NCBI GenBank assembly: GCA_020061705.1
Contig: JAGUXT010000051.1
Coordinates: 1-59,680, forward strand
Direction: 5' to 3'
Length of the DNA: 59,680 nucleotides
Source of the DNA: Halothiobacillus sp.
GTDB taxonomy: Bacteria > Pseudomonadota > Gammaproteobacteria > Halothiobacillales > Halothiobacillaceae
In this document: positions 17,669 to 26,873 of the stretch, one piece after another
Layout of the letters: every line of letters starts with the position of its first letter
How positions within the stretch are numbered: the first letter of the stretch is position 1
The notes under the pieces: generated by a model
What the model was told of the DNA's origin: nothing
Databases searched by the model: none
The model's input: the letters and a program-made list of their open reading frames with translations, nothing else
Program-made: the position numbers and the translations under genes

Positions 17669-18970
17669 ATGCCCCATACCCAGCAACCGCGCGACAAAGA
17701 CATTGCTGCGTTTCTGCAGCTCTCCAATCAATGCGAAAACGCCGGACTGGAACACCTGCTGGCGGCCAGCCAATTGGTTGGGCGTATCCGCCCGCTCATT
17801 CACGCACTGCAACGCGAACGTGGCGTTTCCAATCTATTCCTTAATTCGCATGGCGAATGTTACGCCGAACGCATGCAAACCTACCGCCTGGAAGTCGGGA
17901 GCACTGAAGCCTTTCTGCGCCAGGAATTGACGGACTGGCGAAATCGTCCACGCTACCACCTTGCCGGGAGCCGCCTGTACGCCAACATCGCACTGGCCCT
18001 GCACGGCCTAAGCGAACTGCCCGAGCTGCGTGTGAAAATCGACGATTTCAGGTGTGCCGCGCCCGAAGCCATGCAAGCCTTCAGCGAATTGATCCGCCGC
18101 CTGCTTGGCGTGGTCTTCGAAGCTGCCGACATGGCGGCCGACCCGGCCATTTCGCGCGCCCTGGTTGCCCTGCTCAATTTCATGCAAGGCAAGGAGCTGG
18201 CTGGACAAGAGCGCGCAATTGGCGTGGCGGGCTTCAGCCAGGGTTGGCAGGGGGAAAGCGAACGCGAAGCGCTGATGAATCGCATTGATGCCCAGGAGCG
18301 CTGCTTTCAAATTTTCACCGAATTCGCCGATGACGCAAGCCTTGCACGCTGGCAACAGCTGACTGCCTCACCACTGACCGCCGAGGTTGAGCGCCTGCGT
18401 CGTATCGCCTGCACCCAGCGCCCCAGCCTGCCCAACGGTCGCGAATTGGCACAACTCTGGTTCGAACAAACGACCCGCCGCATCGATGCCATGAAAGACA
18501 TCGAAGATGCGCTGGAAGTCGGCCTGCACGACTTGTGCAGCACTCGCCTCACCCAGAGCCAGGCCGCCCAGGATGAGCCGGCCGAGCTGGAGCGCTCCAC
18601 CGAAGACACCCTGCCGCTCGGTGTGGTACTTGGACGCCCCGTCGATGCCGTTGACCCCGAACTTCTTCTGGACGTCGAGCGTCGCCACATTGAGGGACGC
18701 GCCCCGATGGGACGCTCATTGATTGAGCTGGTGCAAACCCAGTCCCGTCGCCTGCAAACCATGCAGGATGAACTGAAGGCCGCGCATGAGGCCCTGGACG
18801 AGCGCAAGCTGATCGAACAGGCCAAGGCATTGCTCATCAAGCATCGCGGCATGAATGAAGACGAAGCGCACCGGCTGCTGCGCAAGACGGCGATGGATCA
18901 GGGCAAGCGCCTGATTGAAGTCGCCCGCGCCGCAATTGCCATGGCGGAGATGCTGGGATCCAGATTTTAG
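17669..18970 (+). CDS. nasR: Nitrate/nitrite-responsive transcription antiterminator NasR (NIT-ANTAR)
   Basis: 433 residues. ATG 17669 has AAGG seven bases upstream; the frame is open to 17618 but without a site. The N-terminal two thirds (about 30-290) is a helical NIT sensor domain with the LQRERGVSNLFLNSHG motif. The C-terminal ~60 residues are ANTAR: ALLIKHRGMNEDEAHRLLRKTAMDQGKRLIEVARA, which binds RNA hairpins. In Klebsiella NasR, nitrate or nitrite binding to NIT lets ANTAR prevent termination in the nas leader. Two leaders with the expected hairpin pair and terminator lie upstream of nrtA and nasA, giving strong contextual support. Confidence 0.93.
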   Translation: MPHTQQPRDKDIAAFLQLSNQCENAGLEHLLAASQLVGRIRPLIHALQRERGVSNLFLNSHGECYAERMQTYRLEVGSTEAFLRQELTDWRNRPRYHLAGSRLYANIALALHGLSELPELRVKIDDFRCAAPEAMQAFSELIRRLLGVVFEAADMAADPAISRALVALLNFMQGKELAGQERAIGVAGFSQGWQGESEREALMNRIDAQERCFQIFTEFADDASLARWQQLTASPLTAEVERLRRIACTQRPSLPNGRELAQLWFEQTTRRIDAMKDIEDALEVGLHDLCSTRLTQSQAAQDEPAELERSTEDTLPLGVVLGRPVDAVDPELLLDVERRHIEGRAPMGRSLIELVQTQSRRLQTMQDELKAAHEALDERKLIEQAKALLIKHRGMNEDEAHRLLRKTAMDQGKRLIEVARAAIAMAEMLGSRF

Positions 18971-19083
18971 AGCCTGCCTGGAGGTGAGCGCCGCCTCAAC
19001 ACAGTGCGATCCAACGCACGATTTCAGGGCAATGGAACAACCTTAACAATCTGCACACCATGCGGAATGCGCATCCTAAGACA

Positions 19084-19098
19084 TGGCACACCTCTTGC
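19084..19098 (+). promoter_or_regulatory. Sigma-54 promoter of the nrt-nir operon
   Basis: TGGCACACCTCTTGCT fits the -24/-12 consensus TGGCAC-N5-TTGC without mismatch, with GG and GC separated by ten bases. A start near 19110 is predicted, two bases before the first leader hairpin. Sigma-54 control fits nitrogen limitation sensed through NtrC. Confidence 0.85.
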
Positions 19099-19111
19099 TT
19101 TGAAATAATCA

Positions 19112-19153
19112 GCGACCAACGTCGGCCGCAATACCCCACGAGCAAAGGCGCTC
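19112..19153 (+). promoter_or_regulatory. ANTAR-target RNA (two hexaloop hairpins) in the nrt leader
   Basis: P1 (19112-19129): stem GCGACC/GGCCGC with one A-C mismatch and loop AACGTC. P2 (19140-19153): stem GAGC/GCTC and loop AAAGGC. Both six-base loops have A at position 1 and G at position 4, the signature recognised by ANTAR proteins. The P2 loop end and 3' arm are part of the terminator 5' arm, so P2 and terminator are mutually exclusive. Confidence 0.85.
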
Positions 19154-19195
19154 ATACCATCAGGTTTATCCTGGATGGTATGAGCGCTTTTTTTT
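19148..19195 (+). terminator. Conditional intrinsic terminator (attenuator) before nrtA
   Basis: Stem GCGCTCATACCATC (19148-19161) pairs perfectly with GATGGTATGAGCGC (19174-19187), extended by AGG/CCT past one bulged G, and is followed by eight T residues. It lies 38 bases before nrtA and should stop transcription unless NasR holds the upstream hairpins. Confidence 0.9.
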
Positions 19196-19232
19196 GCCCT
19201 GGAACGTTCGCCACCCACGAGAGAAAAAGATC

Positions 19233-20495
19233 ATGAAAACCACATCCAAGCCAACCCCGTTGACCCGCCGCGACTTTCTCAAGCACAGTCTGGCCGCTGC
19301 AAGCGGTGCCGCGCTGTATGCTGCCCTGCCCACAGGCATCCGTACCGGTGCCTGGGCGGCTGGCTCCGATGCACCCGAAAAAACCGAACTCAAGGTCGGC
19401 TTCATTCCACTGACCGACTGCGCCAGCGTAGTCATGGCTTCAGTCAAGGAGTTCGACAAGAAATATGGCATCAAGATTATCCCGTCCAAGGAAGCCTCAT
19501 GGGCTGCGGTGCGCGACAAGCTGGTCAACGGCGAACTGGATGCCGCGCATGTGCTCTACGGCCTGGTATACGGCGTGCAATTGGGCATAGGCGGCACCAA
19601 GAAAGACATGTCGGTATTGATGACCATCAACAACAACGGTCAGGCCATTTCACTTTCCAACCAGTTGCGCGACAAGGGCGTGACCGACGGTGCCGGGCTC
19701 TCCAAGCTGGTCAAGGCCGAGCCGCGCGAATACACCTTCGCGCAAACTTTCCCCACCGGCACCCACGCCATGTGGCTGTACTATTGGCTGGCCAATTACG
19801 GCATCGACCCGTTCAAGGATGTGAAGAACATCACCGTGCCGCCTCCCCAAATGGTCGCCAACATGCGCATCGGCAACATGGACGGCTTCTGTGTGGGCGA
19901 GCCGTGGAACGCGCGCGCCATCATGGACAAGATCGGCTTCACCGCCGAAACCACCCAGGGCATCTGGAAGGATCACCCGGAGAAGGTGCTCGGTTGCACT
20001 GCCGATTTCGTCAAGCAGAACCCGAACGCAGCGCGCGCCCTGACCATGGCCGTGCTGGAAGCCTCGCGCTACATCGACGTGATGGACAACCGTCCCGAGG
20101 TTGCCCGCGTGATTGCCGACAAGTCTTTCGTCAACACCGCCGTGGATGTCATCGAAGGCCGCATGATGGGCAAATACGACAACGGCCTGGGCAAGACCTG
20201 GCAGGATCCGAACTACATGAAGTTCTACAACGACGGCGCGGCGAGCTTCCCCTACCTGTCGGACGGCATGTGGTTCAGCACTCAACACAAGCGCTGGGGT
20301 CTGCTCAAGGAGCACCCGGACTATCTGGCCGTAGCCAAGCAGATCAACCAGATCGACCTGTACAAGGAAGCCGCCACTCAGCTCAAGATGAATATCCCGT
20401 CCAGCCCCATGCGCAGTTCAACCCTGTTTGATGGCAAGGTCTGGGACGGCAGCGACCCGAAGGCCTATGCGGATAGCTTCACGATCAAGGCTTGA
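19233..20495 (+). CDS. nrtA: Nitrate ABC transporter substrate-binding protein NrtA
   Basis: 420 residues. The N-terminus TRRDFLKHSLAAASGAAL is a Tat-type leader (RRDF), then an NMT1/NrtA-like domain: ELKVGFIPLTDCASVVMA, the ETTQGIWKDHPEKVLGCTADF region and the late PYLSDGMWF. It captures nitrate (or nitrite) in the periplasm for NrtB/NrtC. ATG 19233 is chosen; the ORF is open 13 codons further up into the terminator. First gene of the operon controlled by the sigma-54 promoter and NasR leader. Confidence 0.9.
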   Translation: MKTTSKPTPLTRRDFLKHSLAAASGAALYAALPTGIRTGAWAAGSDAPEKTELKVGFIPLTDCASVVMASVKEFDKKYGIKIIPSKEASWAAVRDKLVNGELDAAHVLYGLVYGVQLGIGGTKKDMSVLMTINNNGQAISLSNQLRDKGVTDGAGLSKLVKAEPREYTFAQTFPTGTHAMWLYYWLANYGIDPFKDVKNITVPPPQMVANMRIGNMDGFCVGEPWNARAIMDKIGFTAETTQGIWKDHPEKVLGCTADFVKQNPNAARALTMAVLEASRYIDVMDNRPEVARVIADKSFVNTAVDVIEGRMMGKYDNGLGKTWQDPNYMKFYNDGAASFPYLSDGMWFSTQHKRWGLLKEHPDYLAVAKQINQIDLYKEAATQLKMNIPSSPMRSSTLFDGKVWDGSDPKAYADSFTIKA

Positions 20496-20527
20496 TGCTC
20501 TTTACCCCGCCCTCCTTTGCTGAGGGC

Positions 20528-20585
20528 GTTGTAGGTGCGAATTCATTCGCACTCATACCCATGTGCGACAAGTCGCACCTACATC
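20528..20585. repeat. Inverted dispersed repeat (GTTGTAGGTGCGA family), copy 2, between nrtA and nrtB
   Basis: Left arm starts GTTGTAGGTGCGAATTCATT (20528 on, to 20552); right arm 20563-20585 reads GTGCGACAAGTCGCACCTAC and on. The arms pair over about ten outer bases and each has internal dyads. It is inside the operon, between binding protein and permease. Confidence 0.7.
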
Positions 20586-20606
20586 AATCCCCAAGGATTC
20601 ACCACC

Positions 20607-21407
20607 ATGAGCACGCTCAACCCTACTGCGGAGCGCTTCAAGGCGATTGCCCTAGGCACCGTGCCTCCCGCCATTGGTCTTGGCCTCTTCATTTTAGTGT
20701 GGGCACTGGTCTCGGCCAGCACACCCACGATCCCCACGCCGGGCGCAACGTTCGTATCGGCGGTCGAGTTGTTTTCCGACCCGTTCTACAACAAGGGGCC
20801 GAACGACATGGGCATCGGCTGGAACATTCTGGCCTCACTTGAACGTGTCGCCATCGGTTTTGGCCTGGCGGCGCTGATCGGCATTCCGCTCGGCTTCATC
20901 ATTGGCCGCTTCCGCTTCTTCAACGACATGCTCGCGCCCATTATCAGCCTGCTGCGCCCGGTGTCACCGCTGGCCTGGTTGCCGATCGGCCTGCTGGTGC
21001 TGCAAAAAGCTGAACCTGCGGCGATCTGGGTGATTTTCATCTCCAGCATCTGGCCGATGATTATCAACACCGCGGTCGGCGTGACCCGCGTGCCACAGGA
21101 CTACATGAATGTCGCCCGCGTGCTCAACCTGTCCGAATGGAAGATCGTCACCCGCATCCTGCTGCCCGCAACCCTGCCCTATGTCATGACTGGCGTGCGT
21201 CTTGCCATCGGCGTGGCCTGGCTGGTGATTGTCGCTGCAGAAATGCTCACCGGCGGCATTGGCATCGGCTTTTGGATCTGGGACGAATGGAACAACCTGG
21301 ACGTCGCTCACATCATCATCGCCATCTTTGTGGTCGGCATTATCGGCCTGCTGCTGGAAGTGCTCCTCACCCAGCTCGCCAAGCGCTTCGATTACGACGC
21401 ACGCTAA
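20607..21407 (+). CDS. nrtB: Nitrate ABC transporter permease NrtB
   Basis: 266 residues from ATG 20607 with AAGGA nine bases upstream. Six membrane segments and the EAA-type loop (NVARVLNLSEWKIVTRILLPATLPYVMTGVRLAIGVAWLVIVAAEML) are typical of the nitrate/sulfonate/taurine permease family. It forms the membrane channel with NrtA and the ATPase. Frequent in nas operons. Confidence 0.9.
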   Translation: MSTLNPTAERFKAIALGTVPPAIGLGLFILVWALVSASTPTIPTPGATFVSAVELFSDPFYNKGPNDMGIGWNILASLERVAIGFGLAALIGIPLGFIIGRFRFFNDMLAPIISLLRPVSPLAWLPIGLLVLQKAEPAAIWVIFISSIWPMIINTAVGVTRVPQDYMNVARVLNLSEWKIVTRILLPATLPYVMTGVRLAIGVAWLVIVAAEMLTGGIGIGFWIWDEWNNLDVAHIIIAIFVVGIIGLLLEVLLTQLAKRFDYDAR

Positions 21408-21424
21408 CTCTGAGACCCACACCC

Positions 21425-22216
21425 ATGAACGCCTACATTCAACTCGACAACGTCGGTATGCAATTCAACACCAAGCGCGGGCCATTTATTGCCTTGCGTG
21501 AAGTGGATCTGCACATACAGAAAGGCGAATTTGTCAGCATCATCGGTCACTCGGGCTGCGGCAAATCCACCGTGCTTAACCTTGTCGCCGGTCTGCTGGA
21601 TGCCACCTCGGGCACCCTGCTCTGCGCAGGACGCGAGATCAGGGGCCCCGGCCCCGACCGTGCCGTGGTGTTCCAGAACCACTCGCTTTTGCCCTGGCTC
21701 ACCTGCACCGGCAACGTATTGCTGGCGGTCGAACAGGTGTTCGGCGACAAGGAAAGCAAGGCGCAAATGCTCGAACGCGCCCACGCCGCTCTGGAACTCG
21801 TTCATCTGACCCATGCCAACGACAAATTTCCGCACGAAATTTCCGGCGGCATGAAACAGCGCGTCGGTATCGCCCGTGCGCTGGCCATGGAGCCAAAAGC
21901 CTTGCTGATGGACGAACCGTTCGGCGCGCTGGATGCACTGACCCGCGCCCACTTGCAGGACGAGCTGATGAGCATCTGCGCCGCCACGCAAAGCACGGTC
22001 ATCATGGTCACGCACGATGTGGACGAAGCCGTACTGCTCTCCGACCGCATCGTGATGATGACCAACGGCCCCTCCGCCACCGTGGGCGAGATTCTGCACG
22101 TCGAGCTGCCGCGTCCCCGCGAGCGCCTTCAGCTTGCCGATGATGCCGCCTACAACCACTACCGTCATGAGGTGCTCACGTTCCTCTACGAAAAGCACCA
22201 CAAGACGGCGGCGTAG
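21425..22216 (+). CDS. nrtC: Nitrate ABC transporter ATP-binding protein (NrtC/NrtD type)
   Basis: 263 residues. Walker A GHSGCGKST, signature ISGGMKQRVGIARAL, Walker B ALLMDEPFGALDA, and switch His in MVTHDVDEA. It lacks the C-terminal NrtA-like domain of cyanobacterial NrtC, so in that naming it equals NrtD; proteobacterial operons use either name. It powers nitrate import. Confidence 0.9.
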   Translation: MNAYIQLDNVGMQFNTKRGPFIALREVDLHIQKGEFVSIIGHSGCGKSTVLNLVAGLLDATSGTLLCAGREIRGPGPDRAVVFQNHSLLPWLTCTGNVLLAVEQVFGDKESKAQMLERAHAALELVHLTHANDKFPHEISGGMKQRVGIARALAMEPKALLMDEPFGALDALTRAHLQDELMSICAATQSTVIMVTHDVDEAVLLSDRIVMMTNGPSATVGEILHVELPRPRERLQLADDAAYNHYRHEVLTFLYEKHHKTAA

Positions 22217-22225
22217 GAATTCGCC

Positions 22226-25200
22226 ATGAAAAAGCGGCAACTGGTGGTGATTGGCAATGGAATGGCGGGAATGCGCACGGTAGAAAACCTGCTGCGCCTG
22301 GCTCCCGATACCTACGCCATTACCGTGATCGGCAGCGAACCACGCGGCAACTACAACCGCATCATGCTCTCGCCGGTGCTGGCGGGTGAAAAGGATTTTG
22401 CCGACACCCTGCTGCATGATGTGGACTGGTACACCGATAACGGCATCACCTTGCACGCCGGAGTGACAATCGAGCGTATCGAGCGTGAAGCCAGGCAGGT
22501 TCACACCGACAACGGCTTGGTCGTGGCGTATGACCAATTAATACTGGCCACCGGTTCCGCGCCATTCATGCCCGCCCTGCCCGGTATCGAGCTGCCGGGC
22601 GTGCTCGGCTTCCGCGATCTGGACGATGTGGAAACCATGCTTGATGCGGCGCGCAACCATCGTCATGCCGTGGTGATCGGCGGCGGCATCCTCGGTCTGG
22701 AAGCCGCCGATGCGCTGAATCGGCGCGGCATGGATGTGACCGTGGTGCATCGCAACGGCTGGATCATGGACAAGCAGCTTGATGAAGCTGCCGGGACGAT
22801 GCTGCAAACGGCGCTGGAAGCGCGTGGCATCCGCTTTGCAATGCAAGCTCGCACCGCTTCGATGGAAGGTCATGACCGCGTGAGCGGCGTGCGACTGGAA
22901 TCCGCTGTGCTGATCCCCGCCGACCTAGTCGTGGTCACCGCCGGAGTGCGCCCGCGCATCGAACTTGCCCGCGATTGCGGCCTGAGTTGCCGTCAGGGCG
23001 TGATGGTGAACGACGCATTGACCACCTCCGACCCGGCCATCTTCGCCGTAGGCGAGTGCATTGAACATCGTGGCGAGACCTTCGGCCTGGTCGCCCCGCT
23101 ATGGGAGCAGGCCGAGGTGCTGGCAAGCGTTTTAGCGGGTGATGCGGATGCCTTCTACCAAGGCTCGCCGCCGCAGACCACGCGCCTCAAGGTCACCGGC
23201 ATCGAGGTCTTTTCCGCCGGGGATTTCCACGGCGGCGAAGGCAGCGAGGTGCTGACCCTGCACAACCCTATCGACGGACACTACCGCCGCCTCGTCCTGC
23301 GTGATGGCCGCCTGAGCGGCGCGGTGCTTTACGGCGACGCAGGCGACGGAGGCTGGTATTTCGATCTGATGCAAAGCGGGACGGATCTTTCCGCCGTCCG
23401 CTCCACCCTGATTTTTGGCGAGGCGCTATGCCGCCTCGACGAACCCACACCATCCGCCGCAACGACGGCGAGGAGCCCTACCATGAACACTCACCTACCC
23501 ACCTTGCTGGTCGTCGGCCACGGCATGGTTGGCCACAGCTTTGTCGAAAGATTGGTCGATCACGGCCTGCACCAAAGCCACCGCGTGATCGTGTTTGGCG
23601 AAGAGCGCCGCGCCGCCTACGACCGTGTACATCTGACCGAATACTTCGGCGGCAAAACGGCCGACGAATTAACGATGGTCAGCGACGGCTTTTTTGACGA
23701 ACACGGTATCGAGCTGCGCCTGCATTCCCCGATCACCGCCATTGACCGTGTGCGCCAATGCGTCACCGATGCGCATGGCCACGAAACGCCTTACGACCTG
23801 CTCGTGCTGGCCACCGGCTCCTATCCTTTCGTGCCACCGATGGAAGGCAGCCAGCGAGATGCCTGTCTGGTGTATCGCACCATCGAAGATTTGGAAGCCA
23901 TTACCCACTGGGCGGGGCAATCCAAAATCGGCGCAGTGGTCGGCGGTGGTCTGCTCGGTCTGGAAGCGGCCAATGCGATCAAGCAACTCGGTCTGGACAC
24001 GCATGTGATCCAATTCGGCTCACGCCTGATGTCGGCGCAACTCGACGATGGCGGCGCGGCGATGCTCAAGCGCAAAATCGAAGAACTCGACATTCGCGTG
24101 CATACCAACAAGGACACCCGGCGTATCGAAGCGGGCGAAAACCAGCGCCACCGCATGGTGTTTGCCGACGGCGAGACCCTGGAAACCGACCTGATCGTGT
24201 TCTCCGCCGGCATCCGCCCGCGGGATCAACTGGCGCGCGAGTGCGGGCTGAATGTCGGGCCGCGCGGTGGCATCATGATCGACAACCATTGCCGCACCTC
24301 CGACCCGGCCATTTTTGCCATCGGCGAATGCGTATTGTGGAACGGGCAACAGTTCGGCCTGGTCGCCCCCGGCTACCAAATGGCGCGGGTTCTGGCGGAT
24401 GTTTTGACTGGCAAGGCGAATGCGTTCACCGGCGCGGACATGAGCACCAAGCTCAAGCTGCTCGGCGTGGATGTGGCCTCGATTGGCGATGCGCACGGCG
24501 CAACACCGGGCAGCGTGGCCTACACCTATGTTGATGGCGCGAATGCGATCTACAAGAAAATCGTGGTCTGTCCGGAAACCCAAACCCTGCTCGGCGCGGT
24601 GCTGGTGGGCGATGCCAGTGAATACGGCACGCTGCTGCAAATGGAGCTGAACGGCATCAAACTGCCTGAACATCCCGACAGCCTGATCCTGCCCGCGCGT
24701 GACGGTGCCGCGCCGAAAGGCCTAGGTGTGTCCGCCCTGCCAGCCACGGCGCAAATCTGCTCCTGCCACAATGTCAGCAAGGGCGACATCACGCTTGCCG
24801 TGGAAGGCGGCTGCACCACGGTGGCCGAACTCAAGGCCTGCACCAAGGCCGCCACCGGCTGCGGCGGCTGCGCCGCACTGGTCAAGCAGGTGCTGGATTT
24901 TGAGCTGGAGCAGCGCGGTGTCGAGGTGAAGAAGGACATCTGCGAACACTTCGCCCACTCGCGCCAGGAGCTGTATCACCTGGTGCGCGTTGGCGGCATC
25001 AAGACCTTTGACGAGCTGCTGGCTCGCCACGGCCAAGGCCACGGTTGCGACATCTGCAAACCGGCGGTCGGCTCCATTCTGGCCTCGGTGTGGAATGACT
25101 ACGTGCTCAAGGATGAGCACTTCGGCCTGCAAGACACCAACGACCGCTACCTGGCCAATATGCAGAAGGACGGCACCTACTCGGTGGTGCCGCGCGTGCC

Positions 25201-26020
25201 GGGCGGCGAAATCACCCCGGACAAGCTGATCGCCATCGGTCAGGTGGCGAAAAAGTACGGCCTGTACACCAAGATTACCGGCGGTGTGCGCGTTGACATG
25301 TTCGGCGCGCGCCTGGAGCAACTTCCGCTGATCTGGAAAGAGCTGATTGACGCCGGTTTCGAGACCGGCCAGGCCTACGGCAAATCCCTGCGCACGGTGA
25401 AAACCTGCGTCGGCTCCACCTGGTGCCGCTATGGCGTACAGGATTCCACCAGCCTTGGCATCGAGCTTGAACATCGTTACAAAGGTCTGCGTGCTCCCCA
25501 CAAGATCAAGTTCGGCGTCTCCGGCTGCACCCGTGAATGCGCCGAAGCGCAGGGCAAGGACGTGGGCATTATCGCCACCGACAAGGGCTGGAACCTGTAC
25601 GTTTGCGGCAATGGCGGCATGAAACCGCGCCACGCCGATCTGTTCGCCTCCGATCTCGACAAGGACACCCTGGTCAAATACATCGACCGCTACCTGATGT
25701 TCTACATCAAGACCGCCGACCGCCTGCAACGTACCAGCGTATGGATGGACAATCTCGAAGGCGGACTGGATTATCTGCGCGAGGTGGTTATTCACGACTC
25801 ACTCGGCCTGGGCGAGGAGCTGGAAGCGCAGATGCAGCATGTGGCCGACACCTACCAATGCGAGTGGAAAACCACGGTTGAGAACCCCGAGCGGGTCAAA
25901 CTGTTCCGCGCCTTCGTGAATAGCGATACGCCGGATGAAAACGTGATCTTCGTCGAAGAGCGCGGCCAGATTCGCCCGGCTACGACGGAGGAAAAGGAAA
26001 TCCACGCGGCGGTGGCTTGA
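22226..26020 (+). CDS. nirB: Assimilatory nitrite reductase large subunit NirB fused to an N-terminal FAD/NAD(P) oxidoreductase
   Basis: 1264 residues, far above the usual ~850. Residues 1-405 form a complete NirB-like flavoprotein module (GNGMAGMRT; second Rossmann GGGILGLEAADAL near 150; AIFAVGEC). A 15-residue Pro/Ala/Thr linker leads into residues 420-1264, which are a full NirB: GHGMVGHSF, GGGLLGLEAANA, a BFD [2Fe-2S] domain from about 844 (CSCHNVSKGD...CGGC) and the siroheme/[4Fe-4S] domain with CVGSTWC (about 1060) and SGCTREC (about 1098). NirB reduces nitrite to ammonium with NAD(P)H and NirD. The internal ATG at 23483 has GAGGAG eight bases upstream, so a standard NirB may also be made. 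No stop separates the two modules. Confidence 0.9.
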   Translation: MKKRQLVVIGNGMAGMRTVENLLRLAPDTYAITVIGSEPRGNYNRIMLSPVLAGEKDFADTLLHDVDWYTDNGITLHAGVTIERIEREARQVHTDNGLVVAYDQLILATGSAPFMPALPGIELPGVLGFRDLDDVETMLDAARNHRHAVVIGGGILGLEAADALNRRGMDVTVVHRNGWIMDKQLDEAAGTMLQTALEARGIRFAMQARTASMEGHDRVSGVRLESAVLIPADLVVVTAGVRPRIELARDCGLSCRQGVMVNDALTTSDPAIFAVGECIEHRGETFGLVAPLWEQAEVLASVLAGDADAFYQGSPPQTTRLKVTGIEVFSAGDFHGGEGSEVLTLHNPIDGHYRRLVLRDGRLSGAVLYGDAGDGGWYFDLMQSGTDLSAVRSTLIFGEALCRLDEPTPSAATTARSPTMNTHLPTLLVVGHGMVGHSFVERLVDHGLHQSHRVIVFGEERRAAYDRVHLTEYFGGKTADELTMVSDGFFDEHGIELRLHSPITAIDRVRQCVTDAHGHETPYDLLVLATGSYPFVPPMEGSQRDACLVYRTIEDLEAITHWAGQSKIGAVVGGGLLGLEAANAIKQLGLDTHVIQFGSRLMSAQLDDGGAAMLKRKIEELDIRVHTNKDTRRIEAGENQRHRMVFADGETLETDLIVFSAGIRPRDQLARECGLNVGPRGGIMIDNHCRTSDPAIFAIGECVLWNGQQFGLVAPGYQMARVLADVLTGKANAFTGADMSTKLKLLGVDVASIGDAHGATPGSVAYTYVDGANAIYKKIVVCPETQTLLGAVLVGDASEYGTLLQMELNGIKLPEHPDSLILPARDGAAPKGLGVSALPATAQICSCHNVSKGDITLAVEGGCTTVAELKACTKAATGCGGCAALVKQVLDFELEQRGVEVKKDICEHFAHSRQELYHLVRVGGIKTFDELLARHGQGHGCDICKPAVGSILASVWNDYVLKDEHFGLQDTNDRYLANMQKDGTYSVVPRVPGGEITPDKLIAIGQVAKKYGLYTKITGGVRVDMFGARLEQLPLIWKELIDAGFETGQAYGKSLRTVKTCVGSTWCRYGVQDSTSLGIELEHRYKGLRAPHKIKFGVSGCTRECAEAQGKDVGIIATDKGWNLYVCGNGGMKPRHADLFASDLDKDTLVKYIDRYLMFYIKTADRLQRTSVWMDNLEGGLDYLREVVIHDSLGLGEELEAQMQHVADTYQCEWKTTVENPERVKLFRAFVNSDTPDENVIFVEERGQIRPATTEEKEIHAAVA

Positions 26021-26022
26021 AA

Positions 26023-26160
26023 TTAGCCACAGAGAGCACAGAGGGCTCAGAGATGAAATCCGTCATTGTGGTGCACTGGATTCAGAGGCTCACCCGGAAT
26101 GACGATTTATGGAAATGCACATTCCAAACTCTGTGTACTCTGTGAACTCTGTGGCAAAAA
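26023..26160. repeat. Imperfect inverted dispersed repeat between nirB and the amidotransferase gene
   Basis: Left arm TTAGCCACAGAGAGCACAGA (26023 on) is complementary to the right arm ending ACTCTGTGAACTCTGTGGC (to 26155). The CACAGAG unit repeats within both arms. No ORF of its own. It is inside the predicted operon. Confidence 0.6.
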
Positions 26161-26171
26161 GAGATAAATTC

Positions 26172-26873
26172 ATGCATATCACCGTCCTGCAACACATGCC
26201 CCACGAAGGCCCTGGCAGCATTGCCGACTGGGCGAGCGAACGCGGCCACACGCAGCGCATTGTCCATCTCTATCAGGAGGACACTGCGCCGCAGGTCGAT
26301 GAATTCGACCTGCTGGTCGTACTCGGCGGCGATATGAGCGTGCACGACCAGGCCGACCACCCCTGGCTTGCACCCGAGCGCGACCTGATCAACGCGTCGC
26401 TTGATGCAGGCAAGCCGGTCGTCGGCATTTGCCTCGGTGCGCAGCAAATCGCGCTCGCACTGGGCGCGGCAGTCTATCCCAACGACCAGCGTGAAGTCGG
26501 CTTCTGGCCGATCCGCAAAACCGCTGAGGTTTTACCGCTGCCCGACACGCTGGACGTGCTGCACTGGCATGGCGACACCTTCGACCTGCCTGCCGATGCG
26601 CGTCTGTTCGCCAGCAGCGAGGGCTGCCGCAACCAGATGTTCCTTGCCGCCAACGGCCTAGCGCTCGGCCTGCAATGCCATATCGAAACCACAGCCGAGA
26701 TGGTGGACGACTTCTGCCGCGAGGACGCAGCCTATCTCATCCCGCCCGCCGGACAAGGCCGCTGGATGCAGGACGCCGAACGGATGCGCGCTGAAACTGC
26801 CGCTTACCCTGCCATGCGCGATGCGCTTTTTACCCTGCTGGATTCATTCAACCAACACGCGAGAACATCATGA
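26172..26873 (+). CDS. Class I glutamine amidotransferase-like protein
   Basis: 233 residues. The catalytic triad is readable: Cys87 in GICLGAQ, and His/Glu in LQCHIETT near residue 175; the oxyanion segment VVLGGDMSV is also present. Such stand-alone domains release ammonia from glutamine or act on other amides. The substrate is unknown. It sits between nirB and nirD and overlaps nirD by ATGA, so it belongs to the nitrite-reduction operon; a role in nitrogen flux is inferred. The chosen ATG has no strong ribosome site; the frame is open 21 codons upstream into the repeat. Confidence 0.85.
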   Translation: MHITVLQHMPHEGPGSIADWASERGHTQRIVHLYQEDTAPQVDEFDLLVVLGGDMSVHDQADHPWLAPERDLINASLDAGKPVVGICLGAQQIALALGAAVYPNDQREVGFWPIRKTAEVLPLPDTLDVLHWHGDTFDLPADARLFASSEGCRNQMFLAANGLALGLQCHIETTAEMVDDFCREDAAYLIPPAGQGRWMQDAERMRAETAAYPAMRDALFTLLDSFNQHARTS

